From positions 6,265,042 to 6,329,041 of the forward strand of contig JAPNXP010000010.1 in NCBI GenBank assembly GCA_028753945.1: 64,000 bases of DNA, in the 5' to 3' direction. Made by a program: the position numbers and the translations under genes. The DNA is from Hexactinellida sp. DTS-2022. Lineage: Eukaryota > Porifera > Hexactinellida. Under the pieces are notes generated by a model. The model was not told the origin of the DNA and searched no databases. It saw only the letters and a program-made list of their open reading frames with translations. Shown piece by piece: positions 34,978-45,309 of the stretch. Position 1 is the first letter of the stretch, and the number at the start of each line of letters is the position of its first letter.

Positions 34978-37801
34978 ATGGGACTTTTGATTCTAGGCTC
35001 CGCTCTCTCTTGGCTAGAGACCAAGAAGTACGCTAGGTATGTGCGTCAGGCCGGCACTCAGCAGTTCCTGCACATGTATGCGGCACACAGGAATGTGACG
35101 GTTGTGTCGCTAGTGTGGGGAGACGAGGTGAGTATGCTTATAAGCAGGGCAGTTATAATGGCATTGTAAGGTGAAATTACAGTTGATGCAGGTTATAAGA
35201 AGATCGTCGGGAACTGCATATAATGTTCTTATAACCGGTATAATTATATAGGGTATATGGAAACCCTTTTCCAGTAATGTTCTTATAACCGGTATCTATT
35301 GTAATACAGTAGATACCGGATATAAGAACACTGGTTATAAGAACATTATATTGGAAAAACGGTGTTATACCCTGTATAATTTATGCCGGTTATAAGAACA
35401 ATACATGCAGTTCCCGACGATGTTCTTATAACCGGTGTAAGCGCGTTATGAGGCCCAAGTATTTTAGGGGCCCGTCCATAAATCGCTAGCGTTTTGGGCC
35501 CCTGGGCCGGGGTTTCAAACTATTTGAGTATAACTTTATCCCCGATACAAGCGCCTCCGCTATTCCTATCACACTATGCCACTGCGGTCCCCTCTCAGCT
35601 GTTATTAACTCGGTAGGTTGAGTACTCTGCTGTGTACCTGGACCACGGACGAGGGGAGGCGCGCGTGGCGCTGGTGGCCTCGCAGCTGCTGCCCTCGCTG
35701 GAGGGGCGGGGCGGGTTCCTGTGGGCCCCGGAGTTCGGAGACTTTATGATAGAGGGAATCCCAGGGGAGCCCTTCTCAGAGGCCCTGGATCAGCTGTTGA
35801 TTGTGGAGACCTCTCTCAGGAACAGGTAGGTGTTGTTGTTGTTGTTTGTTTGTTTGTTTGTTTATTTGTTTATTTTTATTTTTTTATTTTTTATTGTTTA
35901 TTGTTTACTTGTTTATCTGTTGTTACTAGACGGAGGTGTTTGGCTCAGGCTCTCTCTGCTGTGAGTCCGAATATCGTCCCTCTCACAATAACTGCATTCC
36001 CCAGGTGAGATCAGCTGACTATTCTATTTATAGACTGTGACGTATCATTGTTCTATTTATAGACTGTGACTAATGTTCTATTTATAGACTGGGATGCGGG
36101 AACTTTACAGAGCCAACCAAGCTACCGACTGGGGAGTTTGGAACGTCTTTCTTCATTCCGGAAGATATGATTAATCATCACAAGAGATTCAGGTGAGGGC
36201 ACAACAACAACAACAAACAAACATACAAACAAACATACAACTAACTAACAAACAGACAAACAAACACACACACACTTACAAACAAACAAACACACTAACA
36301 AACAAACAAACAAACAAACAAACAAACAAACAAACAAACAAACTAACAAACTAACAAACAACTAAGATAATACACTTGTTGTTGTGTAGAGTATTTGAGA
36401 GGAACATTAGAGAGAGGAGAGGAGAGAGGCCTGCCATCAACATACCAAGTAGTTTCCTATGGTTCCCTATGTGCTACGGAATGCTTACTGCCTTATAGTG
36501 TACCTGGACTCTAACACGGATCACGAGCACTTCAGCGGGCGGGACCTGAGACAGGGGGAGGCGGAGAACCCGGCCGAGAGGGGACAGGTGTACATGGACC
36601 ATATGGGGTTTGGGATGAGCAACTGCTGTCTACAGGTACATACTGTGTTGTGTTGTTGTTGTTGTTGTTATTTATATATTATTGTTTGTTTTTTATTGCT
36701 AATTATTGTTTTTATTATTTTGTTTATTGTTTATTGTTTTTAGAATTTTGTTTATTTTTTATTGTTTTTATTGTTTTGTTTGTTATTTATTGTTATTGTT
36801 GTGTGTTTGTTGTTTAGATGACGTATCAAGCAGCCAATATTGACCAGGCTCGGTATATGTATGACCAGCTGGCTGTTATAGGACCTATCATGGCAAGTTA
36901 CAAACAAACAAACAAACAAACAAACAAACAACAACAGCAACAACAACACCCTATTCTAGGTTGCTCTCTCCAACGCCTCTCCTCTGTTCCATGGATTCCT
37001 GGCTGACATAGACTGTCGCATGCCTGTCATAGAGCAGTCCTGCGATGACAGAACTTATCAAGAGAGAGCTCCGGCCGTTAGTTAGTTAGTTCCGGTTGTT
37101 AACACCTCTTATCCCGTCTCCACAGGGTACCCCCGGCGCTATTCCCAACTCTCGCTACTCCGTTATAGACTGCTATATCGCCTGCGACACCTATAACGAT
37201 ATTCCTGTGCCTATCGACCAGGAGACATATGACACTCTCACTGCCTCAGGTAGATAGTCCATACTGTGTTACATACTGCTTGTACCATGGATACTATCCA
37301 TTATATTTATGCTAGATATCGGATATAAGAACATGCCGGATATAAGAACATTCTACTGGAAAATGGTTGCCATATACCCTATTTAATTTATGCCGGTTAT
37401 TATTACATTTTATCCAGTTCCCGACGATGTTCTTATAGCCGGCTTCCACTTTATTAACATCATAAATAAGGGAAGTGTATGTCACTATCAAAAGAGTAGT
37501 AATTCATGGATAGTGAATACCCATGGCACTAGTATAGGTAGTATAGCTGTAATACGCATACTCTCACTACTATACTATAATAGGTGTTGACAGTGTCCTG
37601 TCGCGGCACATCTCGCACCTCTTCATACGGGACGCGCTGCTGCTCTACTCGCACACCCTCGAGGAGGACAACTCCATATCCACTCTGCACTTCGACAACC
37701 TCAACTCTTCCAACTGGAATAACGTCAGATTCAAACCGCCGCCTGTCAACTCACTAATGGGATGGAGAGTCGAGTTCCGACCTCTGGACGTTAGTGCTCT
37801 C

Positions 37802-37838
<37 letters not shown>

Positions 37839-38890
37839 GCCAAGTATACTATAGTATAGTGGCCCAGTATTGAATGTCTGCCTTGGTATTTTATTTATTT
37901 TATTGGCACAGGTGTAATTTTAGATTTTGTTGTTGTTGTTGTTTACGAGTGTGTGTGTGTGTGTGCAGCTGCAACTGACTGACTTTGAGAACGCGGCCTT
38001 CATGGTGTTCACCAATCTCTTGCTGCGCGTAATGCTGCAGAGGAACCTGAGTCTGTACGTGCCCATCAGCCAGCTCCAGGATAACTTTGTTAGGGCCTAT
38101 CAACGGGACTCCTGTCGCCTCCAGGAGTTCCACTTCCGGTCCGACATATTCGCACCTGCGACGGCTGTTCACACCTCTGCGCAGTGGGACGTAGACACCA
38201 TAGTCAATGGAAAGGTAGCACCTGTCTGATTAGTGTTGTGTGTACTTAATGTTAGACTCAACCATGGATACGAATACATATGATCGGAAATCATTTTTTT
38301 GCATATTTCGCAAGCTCTATAAGCTATATGCTGTCTATTAACTGAAAACATAATGCAAAATCCGTTATTTTAGGAAATATGGCACCTGAACTACTTTACT
38401 TTGTTCTCCCTATTGTCTATTTATTCTGTCTACAAATTCTAAGTATCTAAGGAATATGGCACTTTAACTCTAATCTCTCTATTTATACTATCTCTCTCCC
38501 TATTTATAGTCGGGTGTGTTCATCGGTCTGCTGCCGCTGGCTCAGGAGTACCTGGAGCGATCAGCTGATCTCTCCCTAGAGCAGAAGTTGGCACTGGCGC
38601 CTTATCTGGACTTCATAGCGGACAGGGCCAGGGGTAGGTTGCCAGTAACGGTAAGGAATGCTGTTAACACCTCTATAGGGCACTTGCTGACTGGCGCTAA
38701 TTGGATACGCGAGTTCGTGCTGTCTCACCCTAGTTACAAACACGACTCCGTGGTATGCGAGCAGATATGCTACGATCTGATGGTTTCTATAAACGAAATG
38801 TCCCGCGTGAATTCTCCCGTCTCTTCTCCGCACCTGGCTGCTCTCAACAAACAACCAATGGACTTCTTTCTCATTGAAGATGACCTCTGA
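34978..38890 (+). CDS. GCLC: Glutamate-cysteine ligase catalytic subunit
   Basis: Twelve exons: 34978-35127, 35617-35825, 35930-36004, 36088-36192, 36390-36448, 36499-36635, 36818-36892, 36960-37076, 37126-37249, 37584-37789, 37969-38214, 38510-38890; 627 residues (human 637). The N-terminus MGLLILGSALSW…WGDE matches human MGLLSQGSPLSW…KWGDE; further anchors are FMIEGIPGEP, TAFPRLGC, MDHMGFGMSNCCLQ, ARYMYDQLAV, MGWRVEFRPLDLQLTDFEN and DTIVNGK. The enzyme joins glutamate and cysteine with ATP, the rate-limiting step of cytosolic glutathione synthesis. Intron 7 starts GC (ATG|GCAAGT) and intron 5 is only 50 bp. The C-terminal tail after DFFLIEDDL differs from vertebrates. The stop lies 86 bp before the next gene. 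Confidence 0.97.
35180..35301. mobile_element. CAGT-ended MITE, family D (first of a pair)
   Basis: Left end CAGTTGATGCAGGTTATAAG, right arm TTATAACCGGTATCTATTG. In GCLC intron 1, five bases from the next copy. Confidence 0.78.
35307..35439. mobile_element. CAGT-ended MITE, family D (second of a pair, opposite orientation)
   Basis: Left end CAGTAGATACCGGATATAAG, right arm GTTCTTATAACCGGTGTA. Its internal words are the reverse complement of the neighbour's. Confidence 0.75.
36195..36360. repeat. AAAC simple repeat in GCLC intron 4
   Basis: About 165 bp of AAAC/AAAT/AACT tetramers; no other content. Confidence 0.88.
37311..37452. mobile_element. Decayed family D MITE
   Basis: Left arm TAGATATCGGATATAAGAAC, right arm GTTCTTATAGCCGGCTTCCAC. 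In GCLC intron 9. Confidence 0.68.
37803..37837 (+). repeat. (GTT)n in GCLC intron 10
   Basis: About eleven GTT units shortly after the donor of exon 10. Confidence 0.92.
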
Positions 38891-38976
38891 TCTGTTGTTG
38901 TTGTTGTGTTTACTCCTAATCATTTGTTTGCTTGCCTATATTCATTAAACTACTCAGTTGTTTACTTAGCTGCAGC

Positions 38977-39888
38977 ATGAAGTTGTTGTTGTTGTTGTTA
39001 TCACACCTCTGCCTCTCCTGGGGCCTGATAGAGCTGCGGCGGGTAACACCTGCTATTGCCGCTGACCTGTTGTCAGACAGCTGTCCCCCCACAGTTGTGC
39101 TCTGCGGTCCCCCCGGCCCGGAAATGACCCTCGCGGAGGAGTTCCTATCTAGTCTCGTTCCCTCTCTGTTAGAGGAGCTCCCCTCTCTCTCCTGTGTGCG
39201 CCTCGAGTCAGCTGATCCCTTCCCGGGGCTGTCGGGGCGCCTGGGGCTGGAAGGGGCGCCGGTCCTACTGGTGCTACGCCGCGGCCCCGAGACACGCCCC
39301 TTCCTGGGGGAAATGAGTCAGGCCGCATTCGTAACCTTCGTGTGGACATACATAGAGGACTACGTGACAGAACTGAGTGACGTCACGTTTGAGACAATAA
39401 CAGGTGTCTACACCTGGGAGGAGTCGGATTGGTTGGTTCAGTTCTACGCAGAGACCGCCTATACGGACGACCTCTGGAATGAGCTGGGGTACCGACTGAA
39501 GGGATTCTCTCGGATGGGACGCGTTAACGTGACCGCATGTCCGTACGTGGCCGACAGATTCTATCCGATCCTCTCGGAAGAGACGCTCCCCGCTGCGCTC
39601 TTCTTTAGAAACAGAACTGCCTACGTGTACAGAGGGAAGATAACGACCTCCAACTTCGTGGAGTTCTTAAGGGACCACTTCTACAACCCGAAGCGGTACC
39701 ACAAGATGATGTACAAGACGGGCCCCACCCCCTACAGCATTCCGGCCCCGGTCCGCCTCTACGAGACCCCCTGGGACTACCTGGCGCTGCCGGAGGTGTA
39801 CAACTCGTGTCTGCTCATCCTCGTGGGGCTGGTCATAACCCTCGTCAGGAGCAAGCTCAGACAAGTGGAGCGGGAGGCAAAGGAGTAG
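38977..39888 (+). CDS. Thioredoxin-like ER membrane protein without CxxC
   Basis: Single exon. Start taken at 38977 because MKLLLLLLSHLCLSWG is a good signal peptide; an in-frame ATG at 38932 would precede it. 303 residues. Residues ~150-250 read as a thioredoxin fold (SDWLVQFYAETAYTDDLWNELG, RVNVTACPYVADRFY, LPAALFFRNRTAYVYRGKI) and an earlier domain may be a second one. No CxxC is present where PDI/TMX proteins have it. A membrane segment near residues 280-297 (CLLILVGLVITLV) is followed by a short charged tail SKLRQVEREAKE, giving a type I topology with the folded part in the ER lumen. It is thus TMX/PDI-related but probably not redox active. The Leu run of the signal is encoded by a (TTG)n repeat. 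Confidence 0.78.
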   Translation: MKLLLLLLSHLCLSWGLIELRRVTPAIAADLLSDSCPPTVVLCGPPGPEMTLAEEFLSSLVPSLLEELPSLSCVRLESADPFPGLSGRLGLEGAPVLLVLRRGPETRPFLGEMSQAAFVTFVWTYIEDYVTELSDVTFETITGVYTWEESDWLVQFYAETAYTDDLWNELGYRLKGFSRMGRVNVTACPYVADRFYPILSEETLPAALFFRNRTAYVYRGKITTSNFVEFLRDHFYNPKRYHKMMYKTGPTPYSIPAPVRLYETPWDYLALPEVYNSCLLILVGLVITLVRSKLRQVEREAKE

Positions 39889-40009
39889 TGCATATATAGT
39901 ATAGCGTTTTAGAGGATTGTATTCTGTACACATGAGATTCTTATAACAGTTCTTTGTTACCAGCTAACAACCAGCGTTAACCATAGGAGCCACTGTCGCT
40001 CCTATAAGA

Positions 40010-40115
40010 GCATCTATTCTGCTCTTGATCTCACAACTTGACTGTATTTATACTTTTCGTGCTACTGTTGCAGGTGTTGCTACCTGTATCACAGACAGAA
40101 TAGCAGAAGTTTGTA
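40010..40115. repeat. Dispersed repeat R, copy 1
   Basis: Contains CTTGACTGTATTTATACTTT, TGCTACTGTTGCAGGTGTTG and ATCACAGACAGAATAGCAG; inverted relative to the copies at 46020-46195 and 48885-48968. Confidence 0.8.
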
Positions 40116-40427
40116 TACATAACAACCAGCGTTAGCCATAGGAATGCACTGGTTGATCCGTTGACTCTTATACTAATGTATTCATATTTACAGTTCTTTG
40201 TAAGGCGCAGGATTAGTCCGAATTTACTGTAGTCTTATTTCGAAAAGTAATTTATGCGTTTTAGGCATGTGGTCGTTAGTTCGAATTCGTACTAACGATT
40301 ACATGGAAAAAGGACTAACTTCCTAACAACAAGCTTTATCCATAGGAATGCACTTATGTAACAGTTGAATCAGCTAATAATAAGTTTGTAACCGTTGAAT
40401 TAATATGTTTGTAACACAAACGTAAGC

Positions 40428-40433
40428 AATAAA
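40428..40433 (+). terminator. AATAAA polyadenylation signal candidate
   Basis: About 540 bases after the stop of the thioredoxin-like gene; the only canonical signal noticed in this spacer. Confidence 0.4.
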
Positions 40434-40557
40434 CAGAATGAGCTGAGCTCTTACTTTCTGGGTAGCCTAAACATGCGTTGCGTTTTCCAGAATCTATTTA
40501 TATGAGGAACTGTTGTTATTATTGTTTACAGGCAGCTAATCTATTTATACGAGAGTA

Positions 40558-40697
40558 CAGTAGATGCCGTTTATAAGAACACCGGTTATAAGAACTTGTT
40601 ACTGGAAAACGGTTGCCATATACCCTATATAATTTATGCAGGTTATAATAACATTATATGCAGTTCCCGACGATGTTCTTATAACCGGCATCCACTG
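40558..40697. mobile_element. CAGT-ended MITE, family D
   Basis: Left end CAGTAGATGCCGTTTATAAG, right end TTATAACCGGCATCCACTG then TA; 47 bp upstream of the kinase ATG. Confidence 0.82.
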
Positions 40698-40744
40698 TAT
40701 TTATACGAGCGTGTTGTTGTTGTTTACAGCTATCTATATATAGA

Positions 40745-41695
40745 ATGGCCGGCAAGATCGACCCCGACAAGCTGCTGGAAGACTTCCAGTTGGGAGACTT
40801 CTGTTTCGACGGTTCCACGCACGTGCCGTGTCAACACGAGCACTTCGAGCGCGTGGAGGGCATAGGCTCCGGACACTTCGGGTCCGTCTCAAAGTACAAA
40901 CACAAACAGACCGGCAGTCAGCTGGCCCTCAAGAAGCAGCGCTTCTCCGTAGAGGAGCATCCCAAGATGGACCGTGTGGTCGGGTTAGAAGAGGTCAAAC
41001 TCCTGCAGAAGTCAACGCAGTGCGACTTTATAGTTAACTTCTACGGCGCCTACATTTACGAGGGCCACATATACATCGGCGAGGAGCTGATGAGGGACAG
41101 TCTCGACTGTGTTATGGAACTGGCGACGCTACGGGACACACAGCTGCCTGAGGGACTCCTGAGGAAAGTGGCGTATTCAGTGTGCACTGCACTCAAGTTC
41201 CTGTTGGATATAAACTACATGCACAGAGACATAAAGCCATCCAATATACTGATCAGCAGCCAGGGGGTGTTTAAGCTGTGCGACATGGGGATAGCCGGGG
41301 ACCTGGTTAAAGGGGTGGACACGCAGATCGGATCTAAGCTGTACCTGCCCCCCGAGCGTGTAACGGCCACTGCCCCCTCCCCATACACCTATACCTCTGA
41401 TGTATGGGCCCTGGGCATGACTGTACTTGAGCTAGCGCAGGGGAAACACCCGTATGTCAAGGGCAAGACCCCGCCTAACTCGTTCGATATATTCCTGTTC
41501 GCTTCAGGGGGCCCCCCGGAGCCGCCCGGGGATCGGAGCGAGGCGCTGCAAGAGTTCGTGGCGCTGTGTCTGCTCAAGGAGCAGAGCAAGCGGCCCGCGT
41601 ACGCGGCACTGCTGGAAACCGCGTTTCTGGAGTCAGCTGAGAGCGAAGCGTTTGAGGTTATTGAATGGCTAGACGCCCTGGGGAGCGAGAAGTAG
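40745..41695 (+). CDS. Divergent intronless MAP2K-like kinase
   Basis: Single exon, 316 residues, one kinase domain (~36-305). Seen: glycine loop GIGSGHFGSV, ATP lysine in LALKKQ, IVNFYGAYIYEGHIYIGEELM (the MKK-typical VNFYGA…ELM stretch), catalytic loop HRDIKPSNIL, DMG in place of DFG, activation segment ending LYLPPERV, then SDVWALGMTVLELAQGKHPY. These point to MAP kinase kinases (MKK3/4/6 group) that phosphorylate p38 or JNK. Aligned with MEK1, the first activation-loop Ser is Lys and the second is Thr, so normal dual-site activation is not expected. Catalytic Lys, HRD Asp and DMG Asp are present, so activity is possible. Lack of introns among intron-rich neighbours hints at retroposition. 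AATAAA at 41828. Confidence 0.87.
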   Translation: MAGKIDPDKLLEDFQLGDFCFDGSTHVPCQHEHFERVEGIGSGHFGSVSKYKHKQTGSQLALKKQRFSVEEHPKMDRVVGLEEVKLLQKSTQCDFIVNFYGAYIYEGHIYIGEELMRDSLDCVMELATLRDTQLPEGLLRKVAYSVCTALKFLLDINYMHRDIKPSNILISSQGVFKLCDMGIAGDLVKGVDTQIGSKLYLPPERVTATAPSPYTYTSDVWALGMTVLELAQGKHPYVKGKTPPNSFDIFLFASGGPPEPPGDRSEALQEFVALCLLKEQSKRPAYAALLETAFLESAESEAFEVIEWLDALGSEK

Positions 41696-41827
41696 AGCTT
41701 TTATTATTTATACATTGTTTGTATTTTGTTTTACTTTGACACCTCTGATATTGGGGCCCTTACCTCGCTACTCTGTTTGGCTATTTTATGGGAAACGCAT
41801 TAGTTATCTGATTACCGTATTGCATCT

Positions 41828-41833
41828 AATAAA
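41828..41833 (+). terminator. AATAAA polyadenylation signal of the MAP2K-like gene
   Basis: Canonical hexamer 133 bases after the stop codon. Confidence 0.6.
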
Positions 41834-42138
41834 TGGCATTTGTAAGATAAATCAATACCATTCATTGATAACTTAAGTGTAATTAATTGATTTAGGCAAT
41901 TTCGATAAGCATCTTTACTGTCACTGAGAAATGAGAACCATTTGAATCCACCTAAATGTTATTTTCTGGATTTTCTATATAATATTTTCTGGATTTATCA
42001 AAAAATTGCGGATAAATTTGCCCCGCGAAGCAACAAGCACCGAGGGCTTATCAGAAGCAATACGGTATTCACTGAAATAAGACTCCATGCTACTCTCTGT
42101 CTACTATCGAATATCAGCTGGTTGCATTCTATTTATAG

Positions 42139-43854
42139 ATGGACCCCGTGTCCGCCCGGAAGCGCTGCGAGTTCGGCTGTCTGTGTCCCTCCCCGGGCCC
42201 CTCCCTGCTGGCGCCGGTCCGCCCCGAGCTATTCCTGTCCGGCTTCCCGCACCTGGAGACCGGTCAGGACTTCCTGGGCGTCAAGAGCTCCCCCTCGGAG
42301 CTGCTGGTGCCCTCCTGTCCGGACGCGGGCTGCTACGGCCCCCTGCCTTCCTTCCGCTCCGGCAAGAAGAGACCCCTCTCCTCCTACTCCATCTCCCCGG
42401 GTGAGTGGCACCGGTAATAGGGAATGTTATATAGTCACACCTTATACCGTCCGTTGGTGTTCGTATTATCGACGTTCTACTGTATAGAGAAGTGCTTGGG
42501 ACCTGTAAATCCCTTCGTTATATCCGGATATTCGGTATAAGCGGATAATAATTAATGCATTTAGTGCTCTGGGGGAAATTTCCCATTTCGTCTATAGTTC
42601 CACTTATGTGAACACCTGTGATATACTCAGGGTTATATACAGTAGATACTCGATATAGCCACTTCGTTATAAGGGAGTTTACTGCATTTGTGTCTGTTTA
42701 GAGACTGACCACGCGATGCGCTTCACGCCTGAGTCCATGGTTCGGAGCTTCGGACAGTCGCTGGTCCGGACCCCCTCCAGTGGGTCCCCCGGGTCCGTGG
42801 GACACCTGACACCTCGCGGACACCCCCTCAAGCGGCCCCTCCTGTCCCCTCACACCCCCACCAACCTCGGCGGGTTCTCGCAGCGGCCGCTGTCTGCTCA
42901 CGTTGGGGAGTCCTCCCTCTCGCACCACGTCTTCCCCATACAGCTCTCACACCCTATCAGTTAGTATTATGCTATGCAGGCAGTAGTGTTATGTGTTATA
43001 AAGGCATTTGTAGATATCCAGTGTCCATCCGCCTAAATAACAAATTAATGTTTCGGTATAGGAGAAGATTTCCTAAATTTTCGAGTTCCTAATTAATATT
43101 TTCCAAGAATCATACTCATAAGGAGCGTCTCCTGGATAATTCCTTGCTTGTGTTATCTGTTGCTTCATATTTGTTGTTATTTACTCTCTCTCTAGGTGCC
43201 TACGCGTACCACCCCAACACCTACTACCCGTCTCACTTCATCCGAGACTGTCTGGGGTCCGCGGGACACAGCCCTCTCCGCCGGCTGCTCCCCTGTCCCT
43301 CCCCGGACCCCTCCGACTCCCCCTACCCCATGCCCCCCCTCCGGGAGCAAAGCGCAGGTATGTAGCTATTTATAGGCACTGTAGGTATTTATAGGCACTG
43401 TAGCTATTTATAGGCACTGTAGGTATTTATAGGCACAGTAGACTCCCTATAGGCACTGTAGCTATTTATACACCTTCCTACTGTAGTGAATGCCGGTTAT
43501 AAGAACATCGTCGGGAACTGCATATAATGTTCTTAAAGCCGTCATAAATTATACAGGGTATATGGAAACCATATTCCAATATAATGTTCTTATATCCGGT
43601 ATGTTCTTACAACCGGTGTTTTTATTTCCGATATCTACTGTATGGCAATTTATAGACTGTGGTACTTATATTCTATTTATAGACTGGTACTTATATTCTA
43701 TTTATAGACTGCCTGGAGGAGCCGGCGCGGGAGAGTCCGCACGCGTGTCGCTGGGGCAGCTGCGGTCTGGAGTTCTGCTCGCTGGAGGGAATGGTGGCAC
43801 ACATCAGATCGGACCACATTCTACAGGTACCTAGTGTGCTATATAGTGTTGTGC

Positions 43855-43899
<45 letters not shown>

Positions 43900-45003
43900 G
43901 TAGGGAGTGGGGGTGACGAGAGAGTTCGCGTGCCACTGGCTGGGCTGCGCCCGGCAGATGAAGCCCTTCAAGGCGCAGTACATGCTGGTTATTCACCTGC
44001 GGCGGCACACGGGCGAGAAGCCGCACCGCTGCCACTACAATCCCTGCGACAAGGCCTACTCGCGCCTCGAGAATCTAAAGACGCACATCCGCTCACACAC
44101 AGGTACCGTATTTATTCGAATAGTAGCCTAGGCGAAGAGTATATACGGTACTCTCTCTTGTTCTAACACCTCTCTCCGTAACTAGGGGAGAAGCCGTACC
44201 GCTGCGAGGTCCCCGGTTGCGAGAAATCTTTCTCGAACGCCTCGGACCGCGCCAAGCACCAGAACCGGACACACTCCACGGCCCGGCCCTTCTTCTGCAA
44301 GAACGCGGGTTGCACTAAGAGGTACACAGACCCCTCCTCTCTCCGAAAGCACGCCAAGAGCTGTCCCTACTTCTCCCCGGGGCTGCCGGCCCTCAAGACG
44401 GAACTGGGGAACAGCCAGGACTCCCTCTTCGACCCCCCCGCCCCCCCGCAACCCTATCACTGCCACATGTCTCTAGACAGCACTCTCGAGTTCCTGCTTC
44501 CTGACTCCGCCCCGCTCGAGGCGCTCTCCCCCTTCTCCTACTCGCCCCTGTGTCCGGACCCCAGGGGGGACCAGAAGTCGGTCGAGTCGGGGCTCTCCTA
44601 CCTCACCTCGGGGCTGGGCTCCTCCCTTGTGTCTGACGGGCTCTCGCGGCCCTTCCCCTTCTCCCCCTCGGGCTCGGAGTTCTCCGACCTGGTGTCCGAG
44701 GCCTCGTTTCGGCAGGACCCGCATCCGCTGTCCCTCCCCCCGATATCCCGGCCGGCCAGTCTCTGCGGAGACTCCCTGGACCGGGGGCCCGTGTCCGCGG
44801 TACCGGAGCTCCCGAAGATCCGTCGACACTCCATACCCACCGTCCGGCGGTACGGGCCGCCGCCCCCCTACGCCTCGCTCTGTCGGGACCCCGCGGACCC
44901 GGAGCTGCTGCTGTTCAGCCATATGGACACTCTGGGAACGGAGAACGAGATGTTCGGACTCTCCGCGTCCGCCGCGAAGCTGCATGGACTGAGGATCGAT
45001 TAG
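42139..45003 (+). CDS. GLI: GLI-type five-finger transcription factor
   Basis: Exons 42139-42400, 42702-42959, 43196-43357, 43708-43826, 43904-44102, 44186-45003; 605 residues, about half the length of vertebrate GLIs. Five fingers (~residues 240-400): [40 protein letters not shown] (the GLI signature PFKAQYMLV), [40 protein letters not shown] and [19 protein letters not shown]. Finger spacing and TGEKP-type linkers match GLI/Ci, the nuclear effectors of Hedgehog signalling that bind GACCACCCA-like sites. In finger 5 the last ligand is Cys (KHAKSC) instead of His. N- and C-terminal regions are Ser/Pro-rich; I see no SYGH Sufu-binding motif. Intron 3 ends in a tandem repeat of the acceptor. 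AATAAA at 45038. Confidence 0.93.
43365..43470. repeat. ~20-bp tandem repeat GTAGCTATTTATAGGCACT
   Basis: About five units directly after the donor of GLI exon 3. Confidence 0.85.
43484..43640. mobile_element. CAGT-type MITE, family D
   Basis: Left arm TAGTGAATGCCGGTTATAAG, right end TTCCGATATCTACTG then TA. In GLI intron 3. Confidence 0.75.
43852..43900 (+). repeat. (GTT)n in GLI intron 4
   Basis: About sixteen GTT units running straight into the TAG acceptor of exon 5, in place of a usual polypyrimidine tract. Confidence 0.93.
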
Positions 45004-45037
45004 TTTTCTATTTTATATCTATTTTTATATTTTATCG

Positions 45038-45043
45038 AATAAA
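45038..45043 (+). terminator. AATAAA polyadenylation signal of GLI
   Basis: Canonical hexamer 35 bases after the stop codon. Confidence 0.6.
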
Positions 45044-45309
45044 TTGGGTACTGTATTCCTTGCGCAATTGCCCTATTGTTTCGAGGCCAAGTTTACCCAG
45101 AAATTTGTGAAAAATGCAGAAAATACTATTCTAATGGCCATCATATAACGAAGTTGCCAAAATCGTTGTAAATGTCCAGAAAATACTATTTATGTGGGTT
45201 CTAATGGCCATCATAACGAAGTTGCCAAATTCTATAATTACCTACAAATGCCATATCTATTACCCCGGGGGTTTATTCTCGCTATCATTCCACTGGCCCG
45301 TGTGTAGCA

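Larger units (their letters stand above)
39889..40744. other. Spacer with dispersed repeats
   Basis: 856 bp. Contains three copies of AACAACCAGCGTTA(A/G)CCATAGGA (near 39965, 40121, 40324), a dispersed repeat (40010-40115) shared with 46020-46195, an AATAAA at 40428 and a family D MITE (40558-40697). Confidence 0.65.
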
